Assembly (NCBI GenBank): GCA_951394045.1
Contig: OX595986.1
Location: 2,757,534-2,821,533, forward strand
DNA length: 64,000 nucleotides
DNA from: Nitzschia sp. DOCU1
Lineage: Eukaryota > Bacillariophyta > Bacillariophyceae > Bacillariales > Bacillariaceae
Direction: 5' to 3'
The notes below the pieces were generated by a model that was not told the DNA's origin, did not search any database, and was given only the letters and a program-made list of their open reading frames with translations. A program made the position numbers and the translations under genes. How positions within the stretch are numbered: the stretch's first letter is position 1; each line of letters opens with the position of its first letter. Below are positions 8,982 to 19,487 of this stretch, piece after piece.

Positions 8982-9596
8982 AGGAGATGAACGAATCTAT
9001 GCTCTGTGCATGTTGGAGCCTCCGGAGTGAGAGAGCTGCGTAGTGAACTCTCTCTTTTCCACTTGCTTGAGACCCTCTGGGCTTCTAGACAACAGTCAGC
9101 AAGACCACTAGGCGCTTGGGACCGTTCGCTCGCAATATTAGCTGCCTTCTTCCAATCTTCGCAACCGACTCGGTTGAAAAGTACTTTGTCTGGAGAACGC
9201 ATATTATTGGTGGGCTATCCCGGTTCGAACCACTTTCCTGTAAATGGACGGTACGTCCTTGCAGGGATGTGTATACTAAAATATAGCTACTGAATGAATT
9301 GCATTCTCAGCAAAGTTTGCAATGTACAAGAAGTCCTATAATATGTCGTCTTATTTTCTAGTCCTTCAATCTTTTGGCGGGAGTTGATCTGTTTTCGCCA
9401 TAACTTCCATTGCAACATGTACCGCGATAACTTACTGGCGTAAGCGTCGAATATCAATGTCACCAAGTAACTGAGCATTTTGTACGCCTCCTCGATGGCT
9501 CCAAGATCGGAGATCTCTGTGGCCCTCTAGTTTGTCCGGCGGTGATAGGGGTTGATCCATGGGACGATACATAGAAGAAGAGAACCTCGCTGCCAC

Positions 9597-10040
9597 CTAT
9601 TCCCAGTCCGCAACTCGTCGTAGCGGCTCGGCCCTTTTGATTCCAAGGAAGTCCATGACATGATCAGAGTCAATTCCTCTGGACAAGGATGCCCATTCCT
9701 CTGGTACCAGGCATTCCGCATCGCAATCCTCCCCGACGCATGGCTCTTTCAAACCTGCGAAAGCCTCACTGGCTAGTTCGTCCGCCCTCTCCCGAAAAAC
9801 TTCCAATACGTGACGTACGTCGTCAGCCTCAGCATTGACAAAATCATCATAATGAATGGATGTCTCTACTATCAGTGCTTCTTCCTGCTCCGTACGATGG
9901 CGACTATTCTCATTGGATACCATTGCGGGCCTGAAGCCGTATCTTCGTCCCCCTCGAATCTCGTAACGCGCTCCCCATCCAAAGCTTCCAGACACCAAGA
10001 AGGACAATAGTAACGTAAGCTTCAGTAAGCTGGAAAACAT
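9597..10040 (-). CDS. Small secreted or plastid protein with C-terminal DFLGIKRA motif
   Basis: 147 residues from the ATG at 10040. The frame is open further upstream, but this start gives a proper signal peptide (MFSSLLKLTLLLSFLVSGSF) followed by GWGARYE. The mature region is acidic and helical (EADDVRHVLEVFRERADEL), then has a cysteine pair (KEPCVGEDCDAEC) and ends with SDHVMDFLGIKRAEP. The last block and the cysteine region match the next minus-strand gene (11095-11576), so the two are paralogs. The targeting could be secretory or plastid: the site SGSF-GW is only loosely ASAFAP-like. No known domain is recognised. Confidence 0.6.
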   Translation of the reverse strand: MFSSLLKLTLLLSFLVSGSFGWGARYEIRGGRRYGFRPAMVSNENSRHRTEQEEALIVETSIHYDDFVNAEADDVRHVLEVFRERADELASEAFAGLKEPCVGEDCDAECLVPEEWASLSRGIDSDHVMDFLGIKRAEPLRRVADWE

Positions 10041-11094
10041 TCTTGTAAACTCAAGTGAAGACGGTGTCAATGTGGAAAAAGTGTGATGGTGAACAAAATG
10101 AAGAAGGATGTGCCGGAAGAATGCTGCTTCCATCGCGAGAAAGCACGAGACCAGCAGGCGTTTTTACCCATAGCGGGCAACACCGCGCCTCCTCCTGACA
10201 CCCAGAACACTACCCATCGATTACGATCTTTTGATTGGTCAGAACATGTCGCGACGAACCAGAACGAACTTGAAGTAAAAGTCCACGGGCCAATAAAATA
10301 ACCCACGTCAGCGACCTTCTGTCAGGGTCCTGGCATGCGCCCGGCAGCATTGTGGCTCGTGGGCAGAAGGACAGACGAGAGCAATCACCATGGTCGTTTC
10401 CAAGACTCAAGACTATTGATAGGAAGAGAGTCATAGTCTCTGCCGATGAAAACTTAGAAGTTGAGGGGGGTAGTTGATTTTTTAAGCCGACAGCTAGTTG
10501 TGGTGGCCCATCTCAATTATGGATAGAGTGGAACCGAGATAACTTAATCACAATTTGAATTCTACTTGCCAATAAGGCAAAACTCGCTGGATAATATGAC
10601 AATTGTGCGGCAATATAACGGTTCGATAGAAAAGATCATAGAAGAGTGGTCGTTGATTGCATGTTATACGCAATAGCGAGACATCAAACTACATCACATC
10701 CAGATTCTCGTACAGTTGGAATCCGTTTCGGCGACAGCATCGTCATGGGCGCGTCGAACGCAGGTTCTTGTTCACACGACTACCGAGTTGTCGTGCCCGT
10801 TTGCAACTGTGCGAGCCGCCTACGTTTTGCTAGATAGTTCGAAGAGTCGAAGTTTGCGCGAGGAAAATCGACAATGTACTACTTTTGCAAATTCACCGCG
10901 GTAGCCGCAACGTGTACGGGCATTAATTTTACAGGTGGATCTCGCCGTCCAGGCCGACCTCCGCCGCCGATAGTGGAGCAACCCTCATTTTTCTCATGGT
11001 CCCGTTGAAACCTCCCGCTACTCAAAAAATAAGGATCCCCACAGCATCGTCCTACTTTTATTCTTCCACGATGCGCCCAAATATCTTGCAGCTA
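10041..11094. other. Intergenic, 1054 bp
   Basis: Separates the two small paralogous genes. I see no coding remnant of a further copy, no repeat and no RNA gene. Confidence 0.4.
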
Positions 11095-11576
11095 CTAAGG
11101 CGACACTCCCTTGTCGTCGGCTTGCTTCTTGTCTACAGAATGAGCGCGTTTCAGGTTTAGAAAATCCATAACATCCACCGCTTCATGCTCTGGTCGATTT
11201 CCTGGCAATTTCAAATCATCCGGGGTGTCACAGTCCTGCAGCCGAGATCATAGTTGACCATGTGAGAAAAAAGGCATCGTTTGGGACATTTTGCAATATC
11301 ATATTCATTTTCACGTACCGCAATTCCTTGAGCACAAGGCATCTTCTTTAGCCATTCACTGGCAACAAAACTTGCAGCATAAGTTTTATCCATGGAACAA
11401 TCTTCATCGTAAAGATCTTGCCAGCATGGATTCTCTTCAGTGCTTGCTCCTTGCTCCGAAAATAAACTGGTTCGGGATACTTGGCGGTGGTAAGTGGAAA
11501 GGAATGGCGGTCGATGTTCGAGCCAACTGTGGGCGGCGAGGGGAAGGAGGCAGAATACGGCAAGCAGTTTCGTCAT
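11095..11576 (-). CDS. Small secreted or plastid protein, paralog of 9597-10040 (2 exons)
   Basis: Exons 11576-11319 and 11235-11095 join over an 83-bp intron (donor GCG|GTACGT, acceptor GGCTGCAG) to give 132 residues. Without splicing the frame loses the conserved end. The signal peptide is MTKLLAVFCLLPLAAHSW. The mature part has CWQDLYDEDC, a helix with YAASFVASEWLKKMPC, then after the intron DCDTPDDLKLPG and VDVMDFLNLKRAHS. Shared with the neighbour at 9597-10040: an ASE-containing helix, a P-C motif, DCD, and DFLxxKRA near the end. The intron falls right before DCD, where the neighbour has none, so one copy has lost or gained it. Function unknown. Confidence 0.6.
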
Positions 11577-12070
11577 TGTCGTTAGATTATAATAGGTCGA
11601 TGATTCGGGTATTTGTTGTGAGATTTGTGGCACGACAAGGTGAGCAATGTCCTTTTCGACGAGTAGAGAACACGAAGCCTTGAAAGGAAGAAAGGATTTG
11701 ATGGAGGAAGAGGAGCCTTCTCGTTCGAGCACAGCGATCTTCCGTGAAAGGACACCGTTGTTCTCTGATGTCCCATCATCAAATCGTACTTAACGCAAGC
11801 AAGCGCGTCGGCCCACCAATAGGGTGACGCTTCGCTTCTTATGTTACCACTTACTTTTGTAGCTTACCTACAATACGAACACCTTGGGTCTTGCCTCCCG
11901 TCCTTTTCGTCTGTAGGACCATCCGGAGCAACGCAGGTTTCGTGGTGTTTGGAAACAAACGATGGCAGCACGAGAGGTATTTGCAACCCCCACCTCTATT
12001 GCCATTCTCAAATAGACCCTCTTCTTGTACCTGGTAAGGATATTCTTTCAAATTATACCTACCTTACAAC
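11577..12070. other. Divergent intergenic region, 494 bp
   Basis: Shared upstream region of the small paralog (minus) and SF3B1 (plus). No motif could be assigned. Confidence 0.4.
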
Positions 12071-15000
12071 ATGCCGGCAAAGCCTTCGACTAAAGGACGA
12101 AGCTCCAAAGGGGACGAGCAAGCGGATGACCGCGGCGTCAAGTTGGGAACAGGAGTAGTGTACGATGATGTTTACGCCGGAGGTGGCGACGATGCGGAGT
12201 ATGTATCGGAACTCCCAACGCTGGACGAAGAAAAGCGAATGCATGCAGACGGCATTCGAGCCCGAGAAGATAAGGAGGAGCTGGATGAAGGAAGAGCAGG
12301 CAACCACCCCAGTACGCTGGCAGCTAGTAGGACCGGAAAGGTGAGCGATCCGATGCAGGGGGCAGAGTCCACTCTTGGAGTAGAGGTCCAGTATGTTTCT
12401 CACGGTTTGTTCGTTGTCCCCTTGTTTGTACAGAAGGGAGATAATGGTGACGACGAAGATCCTTTTGCAAACGCCACAGGAGGGTCAGGCCTAGTGAATA
12501 CTCGAATTGCAGATCGAGAGACCGATTACCACAAACGTAGAATGGATCGCGTCATGCGGGAAGATGGCCTTTCTTTCAAAGAGTCTATGCAGCAAGCAAA
12601 CGTCGAGAAAGAAAGGGATGAGTTGATTCGTGAGGCCCAGAAAGACGTGGAAGAGGCTGCGCAACAGGAGGAGGCAGCATCTGAATCTGCAGCTAGCGCT
12701 TCGAGTAAGAGGCGAAAACGTCGCTGGGACCAGGGCACTGGTGAGAGCGAAGCCCCTGCTACAAAAGAAGCAGAGGCCTCAATAGTTTCGGACGCAGAAT
12801 CGACCGCATCACAGAGACAAGCGCAGTGGGACGACGATGGCAAGGCGACTGCCCCCTCGTCCAGAAGGAGAAAGCGCTGGGACGAGACGCCAGTAGTGGC
12901 TTCTGGAGTCGCAGCTACGCCACTGGTTTCTTCTGGCATGGCTACGCCGATGGTGTCCTCTGCTAGTAAGTGGGATGAAACCCCAATGGTTTCTTCTGGG
13001 GCAGGTGTGGCAGATACTCCTGCCGTCGGTGCCGTGCGAAATCGCTGGGAAGCAACACCTGTAGCGGGTAGCCAGCAACCAGCGGGCGCACAAACACCTC
13101 TCGATGGGCTCGTGACTGGAAACTTGGCCAAGGCCCTTTCGCTGGAACGAGAAATGGAATCAAGAAATCGACCTTGGACTGATGCCGCCCTAGATGCCTT
13201 GTTGCCATCGGAAGGCTACTCCATTATTCAACCACCAAAGAGTTATGTCCCACTGAGAACCCCTGGCCGCAAGTTGCTCGCAACGCCTACTCCCTTGGCC
13301 ATGACACCGCAGGGTTTTCAAATGGAAATTCCCGTCGAACAACGTCAAGATGCCAGTATTCAGGATATTCGGGAAGCCTATGGTGTGCCACTTGCACCAA
13401 CTGCTGGTGAAACTGGAGATGCTGGGTCGTTGCCGTATATCAAACCCGAAGATATGCAGTATTTTGGGCGACTCATGGAAGAAAGTGACGAGGAGAAGCT
13501 GACAAAGGAGGAAGCGAACGAACGCCGTATCATGACCTTACTGCTCAAGATCAAGAATGGAACGCCCCCTCAGCGAAAGACTGCCATGCGCCAGATCACC
13601 GATAAAGCGAGACATTTTGGTGCCGGGCCTCTGTTCAACCAGATCTTGCCTTTGCTAATGAGCCCAACGCTAGAAGACCAAGAACGTCACTTGCTTGTTA
13701 AGGTTATCGATCGAGTCCTCTACAAGCTCGACGACCTTGTACGTCCATACGTCCACCGGATTCTTGCAGTGATTGAACCTCTCTTGATTGACGAGGACTA
13801 CTATGCCCGCGTTGAAGGACGAGAGATTATCAGCAACCTTGCGAAGGCTGCTGGATTGGCAACAATGATTGCAACCATGCGTCCCGATATTGATAGCCCG
13901 GACGAATATGTTCGCAACACTACATCACGTGCTGTAGCCGTGGTGGCCAGCGCTCTTGGCATTCCGTCGCTACTCCCGTTCCTCAAGGCTGTATGCCAGT
14001 CACGAAAATCCTGGCAAGCACGGCATACAGGAATCAAGATTGTCCAACAGATCGCCCTTCTCATGGGCGTAGCAGTCCTCCCTTATTTGCGGGAATTGGT
14101 CGAGATTGTTAGCCATGGGCTTGTGGACGATATGCAAAAGGTGCGGATCATTACAGCCTTGACATGTGCTGCATTGGCAGAGGCCGCACACCCCTATGGA
14201 ATTGAGAGTTTCGACTCCGTCATCCGCCCGCTCTGGAAGGGTGCTTTGGAGCATCATGGAAAGGCTCTAGCTGCTTTCTTGAAGGCGGTTGGCTTCGTCA
14301 TTCCTTTGATGGAAGAGAGCTATGCAAGTCACTATACAAGATTGGTGATGCCCATTCTGCTCCGAGAGTTCCACTCTCCCGACGAGGAAATGAAGCGAAT
14401 CGTTCTGAAGGTTATCCAGCAATGCGTCGCAACTGCCGGTGTCGAGCCGGATTATATTCGCAACGAAATCCTTCCGGAGTTCTTCCGAAATTTTTGGATT
14501 CGAAGAATGGCACTTGATCGAAGAAACTACAATCAAGTCATCGAGACAACAGAAGAACTTGCAAACAAGGTCGGTTGTTCAGATGTTATCAGTCGAATCG
14601 TTGACGATCTCAAGGATGACTCTGAGCCATACCGCCGCATGGTGATGGAAACAGTCAAGCGAGTGCTTGAAAATCTTGGGGCTGGCGATATTGATGAGCG
14701 TCTCGAAGAGCGCTTGATTGATGGTATCCTATACGCATTTCAAGAACAAGCTGTAGACGCCAGCGCTACCGGGTCGAGCAATCTTGGACGCGATGGCCAG
14801 ATCATGCTTGATGGTTTCGGCGCTGTCGTAGTGGCTCTTGGGGAGAGATGCAAGCCATACCTGAAGCAAATCGCCGGAACCGTGAAGTGGCGATTGAATA
14901 ACAAGGCTGCATCTGTTCGCATGCAGGCTGCTGACCTTGTGGGACGCATCGCTGTTGTGATGAAGGCATGCAATGAGGATCAATTGATGGGGCACCTTGG

Positions 15001-15991
15001 CGTCGTATTATACGAATACCTCGGAGAGGAATATCCAGAAGTTCTTGGTTCTATCCTCGGTGCACTGCGTGCTATCGTTAATGTGATTGGAATGACGAAA
15101 ATGACACCGCCGGTCCGCGATCTTCTACCGCGTTTGACACCGATCCTTCGTAACCGCCACGAGAAGGTGCAAGAAAACTGCATTGATCTTGTTGGCCGCA
15201 TTGCCGATCGCGGTGCAGAGTTTGTCTCGGCCAAGGAATGGATGCGAATTTGCTTCGAGCTACTCGAGATGCTCAAGGCACACAAAAAGGCCATCCAAAG
15301 AGCAGCAGTGAGTACTTTTGGCTTTATTGCCAAGGCGATTGGTCCCCAAGACGTACTCCATACGCTGTTGAACAACTTGAAGGTACAGGACCGTCAGATG
15401 CGTGTCTGTACCACAGTAGCCATTGCGATTGTTGCCGAAACGTGTGGCCCCTTCACCGTGCTCCCTGCGCTGATGAACGAGTACCGGGTGCCGGAGATCA
15501 ACATCCAAAACGGTGTGCTCAAGGCGATGAGTTTCATGTTTGAATACATCGGTGATATGGGAAAAGACTACGTCTACGCCGTGTCTCCCTTGCTCGAGGA
15601 TGCGCTGATGGACCGTGATCCTGTTCACCGGCAGACCGGTTGCGCTGCAGTGAAACACTTGGCTCTCGGCGTTGCAGGGCATGGCTGCGAAGATGCTTTG
15701 ATCCATCTTCTCAACTTTGTTTGGCCCAACATCTTTGAAGAGAGCCCCCACGTTATTCAGGCTGTGTTTGACGCCATTCAAGGCCTTATGGTTGCCCTTG
15801 GACCAAACATCATTCTGCAATACACAGTTCAGGGCCTTTACCACCCTGCACGCAAGGTCAGGGAGGTCTACTGGCGCGTCTTCAACACACTTTACATTTA
15901 CAACTCGGACGCCTTGGTTGCTGCCTACCCTGTGGTCGAGAACGAGGGCGAAAATACTTACGAGCGCACAAGCCTCGAACTCTTTATCTAG
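12071..15991 (+). CDS. SF3B1: Splicing factor 3B subunit 1 (SF3B1/SF3b155)
   Basis: Core subunit of the U2 snRNP SF3b complex, which clamps the branch-point helix in the nucleus. The open frame is 1306 codons, but codons 91-121 (12341-12433, GTGAGC to TTTGTACAG) look like a 93-bp intron without a stop. Splicing gives 1275 residues, close to the family length of about 1300. The N-terminal half has [14 protein letters not shown] and a series of RW(D/E)xTP repeats ([28 protein letters not shown]), the phosphorylated U2AF-ligand region. From about residue 450 on, the HEAT repeat superhelix is intact and highly conserved, ending [20 protein letters not shown]. No plausible alternative identity. 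Confidence 0.97.
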   Translation: MPAKPSTKGRSSKGDEQADDRGVKLGTGVVYDDVYAGGGDDAEYVSELPTLDEEKRMHADGIRAREDKEELDEGRAGNHPSTLAASRTGKVSDPMQGAESTLGVEVQYVSHGLFVVPLFVQKGDNGDDEDPFANATGGSGLVNTRIADRETDYHKRRMDRVMREDGLSFKESMQQANVEKERDELIREAQKDVEEAAQQEEAASESAASASSKRRKRRWDQGTGESEAPATKEAEASIVSDAESTASQRQAQWDDDGKATAPSSRRRKRWDETPVVASGVAATPLVSSGMATPMVSSASKWDETPMVSSGAGVADTPAVGAVRNRWEATPVAGSQQPAGAQTPLDGLVTGNLAKALSLEREMESRNRPWTDAALDALLPSEGYSIIQPPKSYVPLRTPGRKLLATPTPLAMTPQGFQMEIPVEQRQDASIQDIREAYGVPLAPTAGETGDAGSLPYIKPEDMQYFGRLMEESDEEKLTKEEANERRIMTLLLKIKNGTPPQRKTAMRQITDKARHFGAGPLFNQILPLLMSPTLEDQERHLLVKVIDRVLYKLDDLVRPYVHRILAVIEPLLIDEDYYARVEGREIISNLAKAAGLATMIATMRPDIDSPDEYVRNTTSRAVAVVASALGIPSLLPFLKAVCQSRKSWQARHTGIKIVQQIALLMGVAVLPYLRELVEIVSHGLVDDMQKVRIITALTCAALAEAAHPYGIESFDSVIRPLWKGALEHHGKALAAFLKAVGFVIPLMEESYASHYTRLVMPILLREFHSPDEEMKRIVLKVIQQCVATAGVEPDYIRNEILPEFFRNFWIRRMALDRRNYNQVIETTEELANKVGCSDVISRIVDDLKDDSEPYRRMVMETVKRVLENLGAGDIDERLEERLIDGILYAFQEQAVDASATGSSNLGRDGQIMLDGFGAVVVALGERCKPYLKQIAGTVKWRLNNKAASVRMQAADLVGRIAVVMKACNEDQLMGHLGVVLYEYLGEEYPEVLGSILGALRAIVNVIGMTKMTPPVRDLLPRLTPILRNRHEKVQENCIDLVGRIADRGAEFVSAKEWMRICFELLEMLKAHKKAIQRAAVSTFGFIAKAIGPQDVLHTLLNNLKVQDRQMRVCTTVAIAIVAETCGPFTVLPALMNEYRVPEINIQNGVLKAMSFMFEYIGDMGKDYVYAVSPLLEDALMDRDPVHRQTGCAAVKHLALGVAGHGCEDALIHLLNFVWPNIFEESPHVIQAVFDAIQGLMVALGPNIILQYTVQGLYHPARKVREVYWRVFNTLYIYNSDALVAAYPVVENEGENTYERTSLELFI

Positions 15992-16409
15992 GTTACCGAG
16001 CCGATGACTCCTCGTGGGTCCGGGGGCTGGCCTAAATTGAAATCAGACGTAAGGCGCTTTCATTAAACTAAACGACGGAACCATTCCGAAAGACTCTTTG
16101 AGGTGCAAATGTTTGTCACAAAATTTACTCACCCTTTTGCATGCTTGCTTGTTATGTTGTTGTCACATCAGCCACGCTTGGGCGTTTTCTACGCGTCTTG
16201 ATTGTATCACATTAGCTAGCATCGACTCAGGCGGAAATTTCCTCGCCACGATCTCACATTTGGCTTCTCGTGATCATAGGTTTCGTTGCTAATATGAGCG
16301 CTAGCTGGGGGTTAGCCATTCTGAAGGCGTTAGCTTCAATTTCCATTAAAGTCGAACCTTTAAAAATACACTAGGTTACAACTGTGATAGAGGCCGATAT
16401 TGAGACTTT
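15992..16409. other. Intergenic, 418 bp
   Basis: Convergent 3' ends of SF3B1 and the next gene. Nothing recognised. Confidence 0.5.
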
Positions 16410-17378
16410 CTAGTCCAGACCGACTTGAAGGACGAACGCACTGCCTGAAGCACTGGTTTCGTCGTCATCGTCGTATTCTGTGGGGGTCGTTGTTGGACCC
16501 TGCTCGATGAAAGGTCGCTCGGCTGGTGCTTCAAAGTCAAACGTTTGGATCGCCTCCACAGAAAAGTCGTTGTAGAAGTGGAATTCCACTGCAGGTTTTG
16601 TTTGGTAGTAATGACCAGGAGGATCGGCTGACGTACTTGCATCTACGGGCCATAAGTCACATGAATATAGAAAGCGAACATTCCTTCCTTCCGGCCTTGG
16701 AGCAAGTCCCTCGTCTTTGACATCTTTCCACCAGCCTCTGGGGTCGAAGTCACAGAAGTTATCATTGACAGCATCGCGGTGTGCACCGTCCGGATCTTCA
16801 CGTGACGGCCTCTGATTTCGCGATTGTGCAGAGTTATTCGAGCTACCAGCGTCCTCTGTTTCGCCTTGGGAACCCGTCGTTTTTCCCTCGTCCTTCTCCT
16901 TAAAACAGTCAAGTGCTCCAGCTCGAGCAACGATGCGTTTCCCCACCGACAATTTCCGAAACGGCTTTCCAAGTTGATGCTGCAGCATCTCGACCCGGGC
17001 GCGTGCACTCACTCCTCTCCCAAATGGGGAAAGCCGGGAAAGATTAGACATGCAGTGCGGAACGCAAGCTACCCCGCCTTCACCAGGTTCGTCCTCCCCG
17101 TCCTCGGGATATTTTAGATCTTCTAGTGGCGGCAATAACATCGTTGGCTTTGGCACTTTTACAAGATCTTGATACCTTGTTGGATTCGTTGAAAAGGCAG
17201 GTTGGCCTTGCTCAAATGGATCCCAATTTTCAATCATGGATCTTTCAGGTTCAGAGTCAAATGAACTACTGTCATTTGAGACGTCCGAGCTCCAAAAAGA
17301 AGACATGGAACCATCTTCGCCACCAGGAACACCTCCGCTGAAACAATCAATGTCCAACGGAACCGAAGAGTACACCAT
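16410..17378 (-). CDS. Unknown, largely disordered 322-residue protein
   Basis: Not recognised. The N-terminus is Ser/Asp/Glu-rich (SSFWSSDVSNDSSSFDSEPE), then comes a proline-rich strip (KVPKPTMLLPPLEDLKYP). The middle is basic (about 120-165: RARVEMLQHQLGKPFRKL) and then low-complexity. A conserved-looking globular end begins at about residue 205 with NDNFCDFDPRGWWKDVKDEG, VRFLYSCDLWP, GHYYQTKPAVEFHFYNDFSV and AIQTFDFEAP. The aromatic, alternating pattern of the end suggests a beta-rich domain. No transmembrane segment or signal peptide. Function and localisation are unknown. Confidence 0.6.
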   Translation of the reverse strand: MVYSSVPLDIDCFSGGVPGGEDGSMSSFWSSDVSNDSSSFDSEPERSMIENWDPFEQGQPAFSTNPTRYQDLVKVPKPTMLLPPLEDLKYPEDGEDEPGEGGVACVPHCMSNLSRLSPFGRGVSARARVEMLQHQLGKPFRKLSVGKRIVARAGALDCFKEKDEGKTTGSQGETEDAGSSNNSAQSRNQRPSREDPDGAHRDAVNDNFCDFDPRGWWKDVKDEGLAPRPEGRNVRFLYSCDLWPVDASTSADPPGHYYQTKPAVEFHFYNDFSVEAIQTFDFEAPAERPFIEQGPTTTPTEYDDDDETSASGSAFVLQVGLD

Positions 17379-18167
17379 GGTTATAACAGGACAAGTTTGC
17401 CCCGATTAGGTATCAAAATGGTGTTAGTCAGCATTCGTCGTGCCATGAAAACGCGAAAGAATAGGCGCACAATAGGTCTTGTTGACCTCAAAACCCCGCC
17501 ATCAACCCAATCATAGAAACATTCTCTGCACGACTCTTGTCATCCAAGGTCGGCTGTTGGATCCGTTGTGTAAGAAGAAGGTTTGGAACTGGCCATGCAT
17601 TGCTCGGAGGCAGTCTAATAAATGAGTCGTGCTTGTGTCGCACCCACCTAAGTAATGGGTCGGTTCATCATTCGTTATCCATTACAACGGGAAACATTGG
17701 TCGCGACTCCACGAAAGAAAATTTCGGGAAAATTTTGCCATCCAATTATCACCCGCTGATGGTGGTTGGCGTCTGCAAACGCGTAATGCCTCGTATCAGC
17801 AAAGTGTAGTAGTCGCAGTTCTTAATCTTTTTCAATTTCCATTCTCTACTACCGGTAGTGGTAGTACTGCACGGGTAGCTTCACACTATTAGAGAATAGA
17901 CGATACCACTCCGAAGGTAAAATCAGCGAAGAGTGGCTGCTGTTTTAGTTTCTGCACTACTCCGCCTTTCGTGTAAGAAGAGTTGGTAGGAGAAAATGAG
18001 GTTTCATAGTCTTTTGCTCTTAACTTGGATCCGCATACGAGAGCACGAATCTACCACCCCTGGCTTCTACTCGTACTAGATCCTAAATATAACAACGGGC
18101 TCAAAACCCTATTTTACGTTGGTCCCCTACTAACAGGTTGAAAGCGTGCAACATGAGGAGCAAACTT
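17379..18167. other. Intergenic, 789 bp
   Basis: Downstream of the p31comet-like gene and upstream of the unknown gene. No supported feature. Confidence 0.4.
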
Positions 18168-19148
18168 CTAAACCCGAAATCCTTTTATGGATTGAGAGAG
18201 AGCCAGCCATTTACCCAGACGTTCTGTTTCGTTCAAAAAGTTGATAGTTTCGTCATTTGATATCGTATTCTCCATCGATTGATATGAAATGGGCAGGACG
18301 ACGAGGCGCTTCTTGGGCCTCTTTCCTCTTTCGGAACGAAGCTCTTCTATCTTTGGAAGGACGCGATTGTTTTTCGGAATCCACTGAACACATCCCTCAT
18401 TTGCAACGACAGTGTCTTTTTGATTGGAAACCTTCCAATGTTCCTCAATTTCCTGATTGCTAAGCCATATACTCACAAATAGTCGAGACGACGCTCCATT
18501 TCGCGACAATAAATCCCCGCTAGAGTCCCCATCCACCACTCTAGGTAAGAGCCGTCTTGCCAAGGCAGCAGGAGGCGGTGGCGCCCTCCCCGTTGTTTGG
18601 TTCTCGTTGTTCTTCATCAGCCCTCTGAAATCCAGCAACCAGTGCTCGCGGCCCCGTCCAAAACTGGCTCCGACTGTGATCAAGACAAATGAGGCCCGAC
18701 TGGTTAGACTGGAAGAAGATCCAGAGATCCAAGCGTCGGTAAAACGACTCAGTTGACTGCGAGCTTGTTGTAGCTTTCGTCGGGTGGATGGAGAAGCCAG
18801 AGGCGAAGAAGCGTCGACTCGTCTTGGAGCGTCCAGAGGCAATGACAAAAGCTCCGACACGGTCATTGGAAACAAGCCAGAGGCGTACAGCAAGTGGTCC
18901 ACAAGAACAGAGGTAGCAGTCTCTATAACCCATAATTTGTCCAAAGGAAGTGGAATCTGCAAGGGTTCTAGGAATTGTCTCGCCAAGGCAGGTGTTTGTG
19001 TAGACTGGGCGTTTTCCGACGACTCTTGAGGCGTGTCGGAGCCCACTCGGGCACGGCGTTTCGGACGCTCCTGTGGAACTGTCCTTCTCTGATATCGTCG
19101 CGGTGCAGAAGAAGAAGAAGAAGAAGAAGAAGAAGTCATGGGGAACAT
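18168..19148 (-). CDS. MAD2L1-binding protein (p31comet)-like
   Basis: 326 residues; a second ATG lies three codons in. In animals and plants p31comet binds closed MAD2-like HORMA proteins and delivers them to the TRIP13/PCH2 ATPase, silencing the spindle checkpoint. A poly-Ser start and basic region precede the domain. Matches to the family, from my knowledge of the human protein: a hydrophobic helix with HLLYASGLFPMTVSELLSLP (human MYQRQQLPLPYEQL), a helix with TRRKLQQARSQLSRF, a strand SFVLITVGASFG followed by REHWLLDF (human RVLILLGGNALSPKEFYEL), and the final IKGFRV (human FKGFRE) after a tryptophan. Weak overall similarity, so this is a good candidate and not a certainty. Confidence 0.65.
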   Translation of the reverse strand: MFPMTSSSSSSSSSAPRRYQRRTVPQERPKRRARVGSDTPQESSENAQSTQTPALARQFLEPLQIPLPLDKLWVIETATSVLVDHLLYASGLFPMTVSELLSLPLDAPRRVDASSPLASPSTRRKLQQARSQLSRFTDAWISGSSSSLTSRASFVLITVGASFGRGREHWLLDFRGLMKNNENQTTGRAPPPPAALARRLLPRVVDGDSSGDLLSRNGASSRLFVSIWLSNQEIEEHWKVSNQKDTVVANEGCVQWIPKNNRVLPKIEELRSERGKRPKKRLVVLPISYQSMENTISNDETINFLNETERLGKWLALSQSIKGFRV

Positions 19149-19487
19149 TCAAGAGTCTTTGTAGATAGTCAATGTGGAATTAATCATCTCATGGCTCATC
19201 CTTGATGCGATGACTTTAAGCGCCTGCAACTTTGAAATGCGCGCTGTTTTGCGTCGACCATTTTGTGGCGCGAAGTTATGACGCGCGTACAGTACGACGG
19301 ACGCACGTACCTTGACGTGATTGATTCACGACTGGCAGGGTGCACCTTGCCTCGAATCGATCTTTTGCATTCCGTCCAACACTGGATGGATTAATCTTCC
19401 TTTCTCACCCAGCCAGCTCGGATCATATTCGAAATTTGGTCGTCAGAACATTTTGAGAGGAGCTGCTAGCCTATATCCAAGCTATCA
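19149..19487. other. Intergenic, 339 bp
   Basis: Between the p31comet-like start and the 3' end of the next minus-strand gene; no motif seen. Confidence 0.4.

Larger units (their letters stand above)
8643..9596. other. Intergenic, 954 bp with microsatellite and G-tract
   Basis: Holds a (GTCATC)n-type microsatellite at about 8762-8793 and a run of twelve G at 8970-8981. Open frames on both strands have no recognisable content. Confidence 0.6.

Noticed and set aside
9222..9231. GGTTCGAACC, like a tRNA B box
   Set aside because: Flanks do not pair into a T-arm, and no D-arm, anticodon arm or acceptor stem fits around it.
8963..9293. Overlapping frames on both strands
   Set aside because: Mutual shadows in low-complexity non-coding sequence beside a G-tract.
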